This document shows positions 26,988 to 36,211 of a DNA stretch of 64,000 bases, piece after piece. The position numbers and the translations under genes are program-made. The DNA is from Methylorubrum suomiense (GTDB taxonomy: Bacteria > Pseudomonadota > Alphaproteobacteria > Rhizobiales > Beijerinckiaceae). The notes under the pieces were generated by a model, which was given only the letters and a program-made list of their open reading frames with translations, was not told the DNA's origin and ran no database searches. Numbering within the stretch: position 1 is the stretch's first letter; each line of letters starts with the position of its first letter. Where the stretch lies: NCBI RefSeq assembly GCF_022179765.1, contig NZ_BPRE01000015.1, positions 101,530-165,529 of the forward strand, in the 5' to 3' direction.

Positions 26988-29714
26988 ATGCTCTCATCAC
27001 TCCCCGGCCTCCGCCGCCTCGCCCGAAGCGCCGGTCTGATCGCCGGTCTCGGTGTCAGCGCCCTGCTTCCGAATGCAGCGATCGGTCAGGGACAGGCCGC
27101 GCCGCCCGCGGCTCAGCAGCCGGCCTCACCGCCGAAGCCCGCGCCCGCACAGCCCGCCGCAACGCCGGCGCAGGGACAGGCGGCCGCACCGGCTCTCGCC
27201 GCCAAGCCGGCCCAGCCCAAGACGCCGGTCTCGGAGGCGCTGCAGACGGTCCGTGACCGGCTGGAAGGCATCAAGACCGACCTCGAAGCCCGGGAAAAGT
27301 CGATCACCGGGCCCAATGCTGGCCCCGGAGACCTGACCCGCGCCCGCGACGGGCTCGACGCCGTCGCGGATCGCCTGCGGACGATCATCGACGCCCTGGC
27401 CCCGCGCCTTGATGCTGCCCGCGAACGCCTGGAGCAGATCGGCCCGAAGCCCAAGGAGGGCGAGGAGGGCGAGGACGTCGCGCGCGAGCGGGCCGAGCGC
27501 GAGCAGGCGGTCAACGATGTCGACGGGACGCAACGGCTGGCGAAATCGCTTCTGGTTCAAAGCGACCAGATCGTCGATCAGATTGCGAACCGCCGCCGCG
27601 CCGCCTTCACCCGCGGTCTGCTGGAGCGCTCCTCGTCGCTGCTGAGCCCGGATCTATGGATGCGGGTCGCCGCCGACATTCCGCGCGACATCACTTCGCT
27701 CAAGTCGGGCCTGGACGATACGCTCACGCTCTTCCGCCGCAACGGCACCCTCTGGAACCTTCTGGTGCTCGGGCTCGCCTTCGGCCTGTCCTTCGCGCTC
27801 TATTTTGGACGCCGCAACATCGCACCCCGGCTCGGGCGTCGCGATACGGCGGTCACCGATCCATCGCGGCGGCGCAAGTTGCTGGCGGCGTGGCGGGTCC
27901 TGCTGTTGGGCACGCTCCCGGCGGTGGCAGGCAGTTACGCGATCTACTACGCCCTCGACGCCACCGAACTCCTACCGGTACGGTTTCTGCCGGTGGCGAG
28001 TGCGATCGTCGGCGGCTTTGCCTTCGTGGCCTTCGTTCAGGCAAGCGCCGATGCCCTGCTCGCCGTCGGCAAACCGGCTTGGCGCCCGGCTCCGGTCTCG
28101 GACGCGGCAGCGTGGCGGATCTCGGCCCTGGCCGTTTCCATCGCCGTCGTCATCACCGTCTCGAAGTCGCTCGAAGCCTTGAACTCGGCCATTTACGCGG
28201 CCCTGCCGATCTCCATCGCCACGCGCGGCCTCGGCGCCGTCGCGGCCGCCGCTCTGCTCGCCATCGGTCTCCACCGCTTCGCCGACACGGCGGAGAAGGA
28301 GGAGGAATGCTTCGGCCCCTACGTCGCCGCCGATGCCTCCAGCGGCATCGGCGGCCCGCTGCGCCTGCTCGGTTGGGCGGCGGCGGCGGTGATCGCGGTG
28401 GCGCCGCTCGTCGGCTACGTTGCCCTCTCGTCCTTCCTGGTCGACCAGCTCATCTGGGCCGCCGGGCTCATCGTCCTGCTCTGGCTGCTGATGGCCAGCG
28501 CCGATACCCTGATCGGCGGGAGCTTGAGCGGCGAGACGCGCCTTGCCACGACCCTTCAGGCCAATACCGGCCTGCGCCGCCGGTCGCTCAATCAGATCGC
28601 CGTCCTCGCCACCGGCGCCGCCCGGGTGCTGCTGATCGCCATCGCTGCCCTGTTGATCCTGGCGCCCTGGGGTCTCGATTCCACCGACGTCTTTTCCTCG
28701 ATCCGTACCGCCTTCTTCGGTTTCAAGATCGGCGACGTCACCATCTCGCTCTCGGCCATCGCGCTCGGGATCACCATCCTGGGTGTCGGCGTCTTCATCA
28801 CCCGGGGCATCCAGCGCTGGCTCGAGAACACCTATCTGCCGGCGACCGACCTCGATGCCGGGCTGCGCAACTCGATCTCGACCGTTGCGGGTTATGTCGG
28901 CTTCCTGCTGACCCTGGCGCTGGCGTTTTCGTATCTCGGCCTGAGCCTCGAGAAGCTCACCATCGTCGCTGGCGCGCTCTCGGTCGGTATCGGTTTCGGC
29001 CTTCAGTCGATCGTCAACAACTTCGTCTCAGGTCTGCTCCTGCTGTGGGAGCGTCCGATCCGCGTCGGCGATCAAGTGCTGATCGGCGATTCCGAGGGCA
29101 TCGTGAAGCGCATCTCGGTGCGCTCCACCGAGATTCAGACCTTCGACCGCTCGGCCGTGATCGTGCCGAACTCCAATCTCATCTCCGGCATCGTCAAGAA
29201 TCGGGTGCGCGGCGACCGGACCGGCCGCGTCATCATCGCGGTCAGCGTCCTGCGCAATCAGGATCCGGTGCGGGCCGCGGAGATGATGGTGGCCTGCGCC
29301 AGCGCCCATCCGGACGTGCTCAAGCAGCCGCCGCCGCGGGTCGTGTTCAAGAAGATCGGCGATCCCTTCCTGGAATTCGAGCTGGTCGCGATGATCGTCG
29401 ACGTGAACCTTTCGCAGAAGGTCCAGAGCGATCTCAATTTTTCGGTGTTCAAGACACTGTCGGACGCGGAATTCATTCCGCCTATGGGCCCGGCGTCGAG
29501 TTTCATCACGGTTCAAGGTCTGGAGCCGGTGCGCGACGCGCTTGGCCAGATCGCGCACGCGGTCGGCAACACTCAGACCGTCGCAGTCGCGGCTCCGGCC
29601 GAGGCGCCTGCCGGGGAGGGGGGCAGCAGCCCGGTTTCCGGCTCACGCGACGAATCACGCCGGGCCGATGGTCAGTGGGACGGCGGGCGGCGCAAACTCG
29701 GTCAGCCCTCTTGA
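26988..29714 (+). CDS. Large mechanosensitive channel of the MscS/MscK family (DUF3772 N-terminus)
   Basis: This is an inner-membrane protein of about 908 residues. It has a signal peptide, an Ala/Pro/Gln-rich stretch and a periplasmic helical domain of DUF3772 type (VSEALQTVRDRLEGIKTDLEAREKSI). Many membrane segments follow, then the MscS core: a pore-helix region LSVGIGFGLQSIVNNFVSGLLLLWERPIRVGDQV followed by the beta domain VKRISVRSTEIQTFDRSAVIVPNSNLISG. It would release solutes during osmotic downshock. ATG at 26988 is preferred because AAAGGA lies at the right distance. The C-terminal tail is low complexity. Confidence 0.9.
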   Translation: MLSSLPGLRRLARSAGLIAGLGVSALLPNAAIGQGQAAPPAAQQPASPPKPAPAQPAATPAQGQAAAPALAAKPAQPKTPVSEALQTVRDRLEGIKTDLEAREKSITGPNAGPGDLTRARDGLDAVADRLRTIIDALAPRLDAARERLEQIGPKPKEGEEGEDVARERAEREQAVNDVDGTQRLAKSLLVQSDQIVDQIANRRRAAFTRGLLERSSSLLSPDLWMRVAADIPRDITSLKSGLDDTLTLFRRNGTLWNLLVLGLAFGLSFALYFGRRNIAPRLGRRDTAVTDPSRRRKLLAAWRVLLLGTLPAVAGSYAIYYALDATELLPVRFLPVASAIVGGFAFVAFVQASADALLAVGKPAWRPAPVSDAAAWRISALAVSIAVVITVSKSLEALNSAIYAALPISIATRGLGAVAAAALLAIGLHRFADTAEKEEECFGPYVAADASSGIGGPLRLLGWAAAAVIAVAPLVGYVALSSFLVDQLIWAAGLIVLLWLLMASADTLIGGSLSGETRLATTLQANTGLRRRSLNQIAVLATGAARVLLIAIAALLILAPWGLDSTDVFSSIRTAFFGFKIGDVTISLSAIALGITILGVGVFITRGIQRWLENTYLPATDLDAGLRNSISTVAGYVGFLLTLALAFSYLGLSLEKLTIVAGALSVGIGFGLQSIVNNFVSGLLLLWERPIRVGDQVLIGDSEGIVKRISVRSTEIQTFDRSAVIVPNSNLISGIVKNRVRGDRTGRVIIAVSVLRNQDPVRAAEMMVACASAHPDVLKQPPPRVVFKKIGDPFLEFELVAMIVDVNLSQKVQSDLNFSVFKTLSDAEFIPPMGPASSFITVQGLEPVRDALGQIAHAVGNTQTVAVAAPAEAPAGEGGSSPVSGSRDESRRADGQWDGGRRKLGQPS

Positions 29715-29766
29715 GCTGAAGCCGAGCCGTTCCCACCTAACGCCATCTCTTTCGGGACTTGGATTC

Positions 29767-30270
29767 GTGTCGGGACGTCCGCCTCTCGCCGCCATCGCTG
29801 CGGCTCTTGCTCTCGCTGCCCTTCTGCAGGGTTGCGCGAGCCGCACGACGCCCGAGGCTGCGCTTCCGACTCTCTACCTGCCACTGACGACCGCTTCGAC
29901 CTCCCTGAATACGGGTGAGGCGCGCGACATGATCTCGGCCTATCGCGGCAACAACGGCCTTCCGCCGCTCCGGCTCGATCCGGACTTGCAGAGGCTGGCG
30001 GAAGCGGAGGCAGCGGCGATGGCGGCGGCCGATCGGCCGAGCAGCAGCCGCACGGTCCGCAGCGCGGTCGGACGGCTGGGCTACGAGGGGGCCGATGCCA
30101 ATCTCTCCGCGGGCTATCACACGCTCGCGGAGGCGTTCTCAGGTTGGCGTGACAGCCCACCGCATCGTTCGGTGATGCTGGCACCGGAGACGTCCCGAAT
30201 GGGCATCGCCACGGCCTACGCGCCGAATTCGAAGTACAAGGTCTACTGGGCGCTGCTCGTCGCCAAATAG
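29767..30270 (+). CDS. CAP-domain (SCP-like) lipoprotein
   Basis: This 167-residue protein begins with GTG at 29767 and a lipoprotein signal peptide ending LLQGC. The CAP domain follows: MISAYRGNNGLPPLRLDPDLQRLAEAEAAAM, then GWRDSPPHRSVMLAPETSRMGIATAY, matching the bacterial YkwD/SCP signature with the conserved His. The function of such proteins in bacteria is mostly unknown. It lies 52 bases after the MscS-type gene on the same strand and converges with motB. Confidence 0.85.
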   Translation: MSGRPPLAAIAAALALAALLQGCASRTTPEAALPTLYLPLTTASTSLNTGEARDMISAYRGNNGLPPLRLDPDLQRLAEAEAAAMAAADRPSSSRTVRSAVGRLGYEGADANLSAGYHTLAEAFSGWRDSPPHRSVMLAPETSRMGIATAYAPNSKYKVYWALLVAK

Positions 30271-30286
30271 GCCGTCGACGCAGCCC

Positions 30287-31120
30287 TCACGGCATTCCCT
30301 TGCCGTTGGGCGTCGCCGGCGGTTCCGAGAGCAAGGTGACCGTCACCCGGCGGTTGGCCGCAAGATAGGGGTTGTCCGGAAACATCGGCTCCGTGTCCGC
30401 CTTGCCGCTCACGGAGGCGAAGCGATCTTCCGGCATGCCGGCACTGGCTAAGATCTCGCGGACACTCAGAGCACGGTTGGCCGAAAGCTCCCAGGGAGGA
30501 GCTGTGTCGCGGGAGCCCGGCCGTGGGGTCGCCGTGAATCCCGTCACGACGATGCGGTTAGGCAGCCGTACCAGGGTGGGTACGAGGCGTTCCAGCAGGC
30601 GCCGGGTGCGGTCGTAGGGACGGCTCGATCCCTCCGGAAACATCGAGCGCCCGTCCTGATCGACGATGGCGACGTCGAGACCGCGCTTGGTCGGCGCAAT
30701 GATGATGTTCTTCGACATCTCCGCCACCTCCGGCATGTCCTGCATGGCCTGATAGAGGGAGGCGGCGGCTTGGCCGAAGGCGTCCGGATAGCCGCGATCG
30801 GGGATCCCGTCGTCGAGACCGCTCTCGACCTGCGGCGGCGTGGTGCGGTCGCTCGCCCGATCCGGCGAGACGTCGCGCAGATTCCGCAGCTTGTCGGCGG
30901 TCGGCAGGCCCTCCTGCTCGATGATGCCGGCGAACTTCGATTCCTTGTTGGTGCCGAAGGCGTCGCGCATCGATCCCGCCACGACCTGCAGCTTCTTCTG
31001 GTCCTGGGTCGAGTAGGCGGCGATCATGACGAAGAAGCTCATCAGAAGCGCCATCAGATCGGCGAAGGTCACGAACCAGCCGTGACCGCCATGCGCGCCA
31101 CCGCGCTTCTTCTTGGCCAC
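30287..31120 (-). CDS. motB: Flagellar motor stator protein MotB
   Basis: This 277-residue stator subunit has a short cytoplasmic N-terminus, one membrane helix (WFVTFADLMALLMSFFVMIAAYS) carrying the ion-binding Asp21, a plug and linker region, and an OmpA-like peptidoglycan-binding domain (NRALSVREILASAGMP through AANRRVTVTLL). The start is GTG at 31120 after GACAGGAG. It is the second gene after motA, 56 bases apart. No other flagellar gene is adjacent. The OmpA domain anchors the stator to the cell wall. Confidence 0.93.
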   Translation of the reverse strand: MAKKKRGGAHGGHGWFVTFADLMALLMSFFVMIAAYSTQDQKKLQVVAGSMRDAFGTNKESKFAGIIEQEGLPTADKLRNLRDVSPDRASDRTTPPQVESGLDDGIPDRGYPDAFGQAAASLYQAMQDMPEVAEMSKNIIIAPTKRGLDVAIVDQDGRSMFPEGSSRPYDRTRRLLERLVPTLVRLPNRIVVTGFTATPRPGSRDTAPPWELSANRALSVREILASAGMPEDRFASVSGKADTEPMFPDNPYLAANRRVTVTLLSEPPATPNGKGMP

Positions 31121-31176
31121 GCTCCTGTCTCCTCAAACCGGACGCGTCGCTCCACGGGGAGCGGCGCCCTCGTGGG

Positions 31177-31950
31177 TCAAGCCGCTTCGGCGACGAGGTC
31201 GGCGCGGTGGTTGGCCGGCAGGTAGGCGATCAACATCTCGCGCACGAGCGAGGGGCTCTTCTGGTCGCGGATCAGCAGGATGCCGTCGATGATGAGGGAT
31301 CGCGACACGTCCTCCTCCTCCAGCTTGACGTGGAGTTTGTCGGCGATCGGCAGGGTGACCATGTTGGCGATCAGCGCGCCGTAGAGGGTCGCGAGCAGGG
31401 CGGTCGCCATGGCGGGGCCGAGCTTCGATGGGTCCGACATATTGGCGAACATGGTCACCATGCCGAGAATGGTGCCGATCATGCCCCAGGCGGGGGCGCA
31501 ATCGCCGAAGGCGCGGTAGATCTTCGAGCCCTCGTCGAGATGCATCAGGAAGTTGTCGCGGTCGCGCTCCATCGTGTCGCGGATGAAGTCACGGTCGTAG
31601 CCATCGGCGATGTAGCGAGCGCCCTGGGCTAGGAACGGGTCGGAGATCTCCATGTTCTCCAGCGCGATCGGACCGGACTTGCGCACCACGTCCGCGATCT
31701 TCGTGATCTCCTCGATCAGTTCGTGCGGCTTGATGGATCGCATGGTGAACGCGTAGCGCAGGCCCATCGGCAGGCCGTGCAGCATGGTCGAGAAGGGGAA
31801 ACGGATCATCGTGGCGGCGATCGCGCCGCCGAAGATGACGATGACGGCGTGCTTGTCGAAATAGGCGGCGAAGTTGCCGCCATCGATCATGATCAGCGTG
31901 AAGACCACGCCGACGCCACCGACGAGCCCGATACCGGTTGCGAGATCCAT
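31177..31950 (-). CDS. motA: Flagellar motor stator protein MotA, PomA-like subclass
   Basis: This 257-residue four-helix stator subunit begins MDLATGIGLVGGVGVVFTLI, and its GPAMATALLATLYGALIANMVTLPIADKL segment closely follows PomA/MotP-type proteins rather than the longer 295-residue E. coli MotA. The conserved prolines in CAPAWGMIGTILGM and VTLPIAD are present. The coupling ion cannot be decided from this. ATG at 31950 is chosen by family alignment; the frame is open 42 bases further. It pairs with motB downstream and diverges from ndvA. Confidence 0.93.
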   Translation of the reverse strand: MDLATGIGLVGGVGVVFTLIMIDGGNFAAYFDKHAVIVIFGGAIAATMIRFPFSTMLHGLPMGLRYAFTMRSIKPHELIEEITKIADVVRKSGPIALENMEISDPFLAQGARYIADGYDRDFIRDTMERDRDNFLMHLDEGSKIYRAFGDCAPAWGMIGTILGMVTMFANMSDPSKLGPAMATALLATLYGALIANMVTLPIADKLHVKLEEEDVSRSLIIDGILLIRDQKSPSLVREMLIAYLPANHRADLVAEAA

Positions 31951-32207
31951 TGACGCGACGCCCGATCCAGCCCGCCTGCGGGCACTCGTCACAGGTCTAA
32001 AAAAACAGGCTGAAGGAAGCGTAAAGGCGTTGCCGGATCGCTGCTCTCCGCGTCATGTGCCGTTCAGGGGAGGCAGGGCATAAGTCCCGCACCGATGGTC
32101 GGAAAACCGCTAGAGCGGGTCGTGATCGTCGGGGCCGGGACGTTTCCCGGCGAGTCTCACAACCCGGTGCCGCACGACGGCAGGACGGGACGGGGAGCGA
32201 ATACCTG

Positions 32208-33980
32208 ATGTCGATGTTTCGACTCTACGCGCGGGTTCTGGGCCTGCTCGGGGCGGAGAAGCGGCTGGCCGTCGGCTTGATCCTGGCCAACGTCGCCCTG
32301 GCGGTCGCCGCATTTGCCGAGCCGCTCATCATGGGCCGGATCATCGATGGCTTGACCCATCTGTCGAAGGAATCTCCCGCGAGCACTCTGGCTCCCTGGA
32401 TCGTCGCCTGGGTGGTGTTCGGCCTGTTCACCATCGGAGCCGGCGTGGCCATCGCCCTGCATTCCGACCGGCTGGCGCATCGCAATCGCCTCGCCACCAT
32501 GGCGAATTACTTCGAGCACGTTCTCGAACTGCCCATCGCCTTCCACTCGTCCAACCATTCCGGCCGCGTGCTCAAAGCCATGCTCGAGGGCACGAACGGC
32601 ATGGCCTGGATCTGGCTCAATTTCTTTCGCGAGCATTTCGCCGCCCTGCTCTCGGTGGGCGTGCTGCTGCCGCTGACCCTGTTCGTGAACTGGCGCCTCG
32701 GTGCGATCCTCGTCGTGCTGGTCCTGATCTTCACGGCCCTGGCGAGCTACGTCCTGCGCCGCACGGAAACGCTTCAGGGCGAGGTCGAAGAGTACCAGTC
32801 GGGTCTCGCCGCCCATGCGTCCGACGCGCTCGGCAACGTCGCGGTCATCCAATCCTTCACCCGCGCCCGGGCCGAGAAGGAGGCGATGCGCAACATCATC
32901 CACGATCTGCTGCGCGTGCAGATCCCGGTCCTGTCGTGGTGGGCGCTCGCCAATGTCGCGACCCGCGCGTCGGGCACGCTGACCATGACCGCGATCTTCA
33001 TCACCGGCATCGCCCTGCACCAGAAGGGCGCCGCGACGGTCGGCGAGATCGTGGCCTTCATGAGCCTCGCCACGATGCTGGTAACGAAGCTCGACCATGT
33101 CGTGACCTTCGTGAACGGTGTCTTCATGCAGGCCCCGAAGATGCGCGAGTTCTTCGAGGTGCTCGACACGGTGCCGACCGTGCGCGACCGGCCCCAGGCG
33201 AAGCCCCTGGCCCGGCCCGAGGGCGCGGTCGAGTTCGAGAATGTCAGCTTCTCCTATGACGGCCGCCGCCGTGCGCTCGACAACGTCTCGTTCAGCGCGA
33301 AGCCCGGAGAGACGGTGGCCCTCGTCGGCACCACCGGCTCGGGCAAGTCGACCACACTCGGCCTGCTTCACCGGACCTTCGACCCGGAGCATGGCGCGAT
33401 CCGCATCGACGGCACCGATATCCGCGACATCGGTCTGTCGAGCCTGCGCCACAACATCGGTGTCGTGTTCCAGGAGCCGATGCTGTTCAATCGCTCGATC
33501 CGCGAGAATCTCCAGGTCGGCCGCCCCGATGCGACCGACGCCGAGATGCTCGATGCGCTGGAGCGCGCCCAGGCCGGCGAGTTCATGGCGCGCCAGTCCG
33601 ACGGCCTCGACACCGTGATCGGCGAGCGGGGCCGCTCGCTCTCCGGCGGCGAGCGTCAACGCCTCTCGATCGCTCGCGCCTTGCTGAAGAACCCACCGGT
33701 TCTGATCCTCGACGAGGCGACGAGTGCCCTCGACGCCGCCACGGAGCGGAAGCTGCAGCAGGCGCTGGAAACGGTGATGGAAGGCCGCACGACCTTCGTG
33801 ATCGCCCACCGCCTCGCGACGATCCGCAACGCCGATCGGATCCTGGTGTTCGAGCAGGGCCGGATCGTGGAGGCGGGAACGTTCGACGAGCTGGTCGCCC
33901 AGGGCCATCGCTTTGCCGACCTCGCCAAGGCGCAGTTCATGGCGGCGCAGACGGAGGACGATCTGCCCATGGCGGCGTGA
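32208..33980 (+). CDS. ndvA: Cyclic beta-1,2-glucan ABC exporter (ATPase/permease fusion)
   Basis: This 590-residue half-transporter has an N-terminal six-helix membrane domain and a C-terminal ATPase. The start FRLYARVLGLLGAEKRLAVGL and the region AEPLIMGRIIDGLTH are typical of NdvA/ChvA. Walker A GTTGSGKST lies near residue 375, signature LSGGERQRLSIARAL and Walker B LILDEATSALD follow. It would export cyclic glucan to the periplasm for osmoadaptation. ATG at 32208 is the family start. The glucan synthase ndvB is not in the window. Monocistronic. Confidence 0.92.
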   Translation: MSMFRLYARVLGLLGAEKRLAVGLILANVALAVAAFAEPLIMGRIIDGLTHLSKESPASTLAPWIVAWVVFGLFTIGAGVAIALHSDRLAHRNRLATMANYFEHVLELPIAFHSSNHSGRVLKAMLEGTNGMAWIWLNFFREHFAALLSVGVLLPLTLFVNWRLGAILVVLVLIFTALASYVLRRTETLQGEVEEYQSGLAAHASDALGNVAVIQSFTRARAEKEAMRNIIHDLLRVQIPVLSWWALANVATRASGTLTMTAIFITGIALHQKGAATVGEIVAFMSLATMLVTKLDHVVTFVNGVFMQAPKMREFFEVLDTVPTVRDRPQAKPLARPEGAVEFENVSFSYDGRRRALDNVSFSAKPGETVALVGTTGSGKSTTLGLLHRTFDPEHGAIRIDGTDIRDIGLSSLRHNIGVVFQEPMLFNRSIRENLQVGRPDATDAEMLDALERAQAGEFMARQSDGLDTVIGERGRSLSGGERQRLSIARALLKNPPVLILDEATSALDAATERKLQQALETVMEGRTTFVIAHRLATIRNADRILVFEQGRIVEAGTFDELVAQGHRFADLAKAQFMAAQTEDDLPMAA

Positions 33981-34195
33981 CGTCCCACAGAAAAACGGCC
34001 CGCTCTCGGAAGAGGGCAGGCCGGGTCAGGGGAGGTTTCGCAGGAGAGTGCTGGTTGAAAGCGTGAGACGGGACAACGGTTCCCCGGCAATCCGCCTCGA
34101 CGCGTCGAAACTCCGCAGCGTCACGGATCGGCCACACCTTCACGAGGGCGCGAGGCGTGGTATAGGGCGCGCCCCGCCCCCGCTCCCGGACCGCG

Positions 34196-35122
34196 ATGTC
34201 GCCGATCGTCTCGATCGAGAACCTGTCGAAGGTCTACGCCTCCGGCCTCCACGCCCTTCAGGACGTGAACCTGACCATCAGCAAGGGTGAGATCTTCGCC
34301 CTGCTCGGTCCGAACGGCGCCGGCAAGTCGACCCTCATCAACACCGTCTGCGGAATCGTGACGCCGAGCTCGGGACGCATTCGCGTGGCTGGGCACGACC
34401 ACCTCACCGATTACCGCGCCGCGCGCCGCATGATCGGGTTGGTGCCGCAGGAACTCACCACCGACGCCTTCGAGAAGGTGTGGGACACCGTCAGCTTCAG
34501 CCGCGGGCTGTTCGGGCTGCGCAAGGATCCCGGCCATATCGAGCGGATCCTCAAGGATCTCAGTCTCTACGAGAAGCGGGATAACCGCATCATGCAGCTC
34601 TCCGGCGGCATGAAGCGGCGGGTGCTGATCGCGAAGGCCCTCGCCCACGAACCGCAGGTTCTATTCCTCGACGAGCCCACCGCCGGCGTGGATGTCGAGT
34701 TGCGCCAGGACATGTGGCGTCTGGTGCGTCGCCTGCGCGATCAGGGCGTCACCGTGATCCTGACCACGCATTACATCGAGGAGGCCGAGGAAATGGCCGA
34801 CCGGGTCGGCGTGATCCGGAAGGGCCGCATCATCCTCGTCGAGGACAAGGTCGAGCTGATGCGCAAGCTCGGCAAGAAGCAGCTGACCCTGCATCTCAAC
34901 GAGCCGATCACCGCTCTGCCCGACAGCTTGGCCGATTTCGGCCTCCAGCTCGCCTCCGGCGGCCGCACGCTGATTTACACCTACGATACCAAGCGGGAGC
35001 GTACCGGCATCACCGGATTGCTGACCGACCTCGCCGCCGCCGGCATCGGCTTCACCGATCTCGACACCAGCCAGAGCTCGCTCGAAGAGATCTTCGTCGA
35101 TCTCGTCCGCGAGCGGGCTTGA
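34196..35122 (+). CDS. ABC-2 type exporter ATPase (YadG-like)
   Basis: This is a 308-residue ATPase with Walker A GPNGAGKST, signature LSGGMKRRVLIAKAL, Walker B VLFLDEPTAGVDVEL and a C-terminal domain of about 80 residues after the nucleotide-binding core, as in YadG. It works with the membrane subunit encoded 11 bases downstream. The substrate is unknown; YadGH homologues are generic exporters of uncertain cargo. ATG at 34196 fits the family start. Confidence 0.93.
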   Translation: MSPIVSIENLSKVYASGLHALQDVNLTISKGEIFALLGPNGAGKSTLINTVCGIVTPSSGRIRVAGHDHLTDYRAARRMIGLVPQELTTDAFEKVWDTVSFSRGLFGLRKDPGHIERILKDLSLYEKRDNRIMQLSGGMKRRVLIAKALAHEPQVLFLDEPTAGVDVELRQDMWRLVRRLRDQGVTVILTTHYIEEAEEMADRVGVIRKGRIILVEDKVELMRKLGKKQLTLHLNEPITALPDSLADFGLQLASGGRTLIYTYDTKRERTGITGLLTDLAAAGIGFTDLDTSQSSLEEIFVDLVRERA

Positions 35123-35133
35123 GGACTTCCGTC

Positions 35134-35895
35134 ATGAACCTGCCGGCAGTCCTGGCGATCTATCGCTTCGAGATGGCGCGCTTCTGGCGCACCGCGCTCC
35201 AGAGCATCGTGGCGCCCGTGATCGCGACCTCGCTCTATTTCGTGGTCTTCGGAGCGGCCATCGGTTCGCGGGTGCAGACGGTCGATGGCATCGCCTACGG
35301 CGCCTTCATCGTCCCCGGTCTGATCATGCTGTCGCTCCTGACCCAGAGCGTGTCCAATGCCGCCTTCGGCATTTATTTCCCGCGCTTCGCCGGCACGATC
35401 TACGAGCTCTTGTCCGCGCCGATCTCCCCATTCGAGGTCGTGCTCGGCTATGTCGGCGCGGCGGCGACCAAGTCGATCTTCATCGGCCTCGTCATTCTGG
35501 CGACGGCAGCGATGTTCGTGCCGCTGCATATCGAGCATCCGGTCTGGATGGTGGCGTTTCTCCTCCTGACCGCCCTGACCTTCAGCCTGTTCGGCTTCGT
35601 CATCGGTCTGTGGGCGGACGGCTTCGAGAAGCTCCAGCTCGTCCCGCTGCTCGTCGTGACGCCGCTGACCTTTCTCGGCGGAAGCTTCTACTCGATCGAG
35701 ATGCTGCCGCCATTCTGGCACGGCGTGAGCCTCCTCAACCCGGTGGTCTACCTCGTCAGCGGCTTCCGCTGGGCCTTCTTCGGCAAGGGCGACGTTTCGG
35801 TCGGGATTAGCGTCGGCGTGACGTTCCTATTCCTGGCGCTGTGCCTCGGGCTGGTGACGTGGATCTTCCGCACCGGGTACCGCCTGAAGAGCTGA
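35134..35895 (+). CDS. ABC-2 type exporter permease (YadH-like)
   Basis: This is a 253-residue permease with six hydrophobic segments and the ABC-2 signature region, including GAFIVPGLIMLSLLTQSVSNAAFGIYFPRF and PLTFLGGSFYSIEMLPPFWHGVSLLNPVVY. It is encoded 11 bases after its ATPase. The stop lies 7 bases from the convergent moaD stop. The combination corresponds to YadG/YadH; cargo is unknown. Confidence 0.93.
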   Translation: MNLPAVLAIYRFEMARFWRTALQSIVAPVIATSLYFVVFGAAIGSRVQTVDGIAYGAFIVPGLIMLSLLTQSVSNAAFGIYFPRFAGTIYELLSAPISPFEVVLGYVGAAATKSIFIGLVILATAAMFVPLHIEHPVWMVAFLLLTALTFSLFGFVIGLWADGFEKLQLVPLLVVTPLTFLGGSFYSIEMLPPFWHGVSLLNPVVYLVSGFRWAFFGKGDVSVGISVGVTFLFLALCLGLVTWIFRTGYRLKS

Positions 35896-35902
35896 AGCGG
35901 GA

Positions 35903-36154
35903 TCAGCCTCCCGTCATCGGCGGGAAGAAGGCGATCTCCTGCGCGCCGGCGATCGGGCTGGCAGGCTTGGCATGGACGCGATCGATGGCCGTGCGCACGA
36001 CGTCTTCCGCCTCGAAGGCATAGGCATATTCCTCGCCGCGGGTCTTCAGCCAGCCGATCAGGTCGGCCACGGTCGCGACCTCGGCCGGCGGGTTCACGGT
36101 CTCCTCGGGCTTTCCGACGCGCTCGCGCACCCAGGCGAAATAGACGAGTTTCAT
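35903..36154 (-). CDS. moaD: Molybdopterin synthase small subunit MoaD
   Basis: This is an 83-residue ubiquitin-like sulfur carrier ending in the essential Gly-Gly (FFPPMTGG), which is thiocarboxylated and donates sulfur to make molybdopterin. KLVYFAWVRERVGKPEE and TVADLIGWL are typical. It is the last gene of the uvrC-pgsA-moaD run. The large subunit moaE, which usually follows in Rhizobiales, is not here and would have to be elsewhere. Confidence 0.94.
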   Translation of the reverse strand: MKLVYFAWVRERVGKPEETVNPPAEVATVADLIGWLKTRGEEYAYAFEAEDVVRTAIDRVHAKPASPIAGAQEIAFFPPMTGG

Positions 36155-36211
36155 GCGCGTGCTCCCGCACCCGCACCAGTCATGCGGATGGTCCTCAAGG
36201 CTCGAACGAAT

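Noticed and set aside
27656..29719. Second plus-strand frame of ~690 codons inside the MscS-type gene
   Set aside because: Arg/Pro-rich shifted frame; the MscS signature lies in the other frame.
33981..34030. Possible terminator after ndvA
   Set aside because: An imperfect GC-rich hairpin is present, but the stem is broken and there is no T-run after it.
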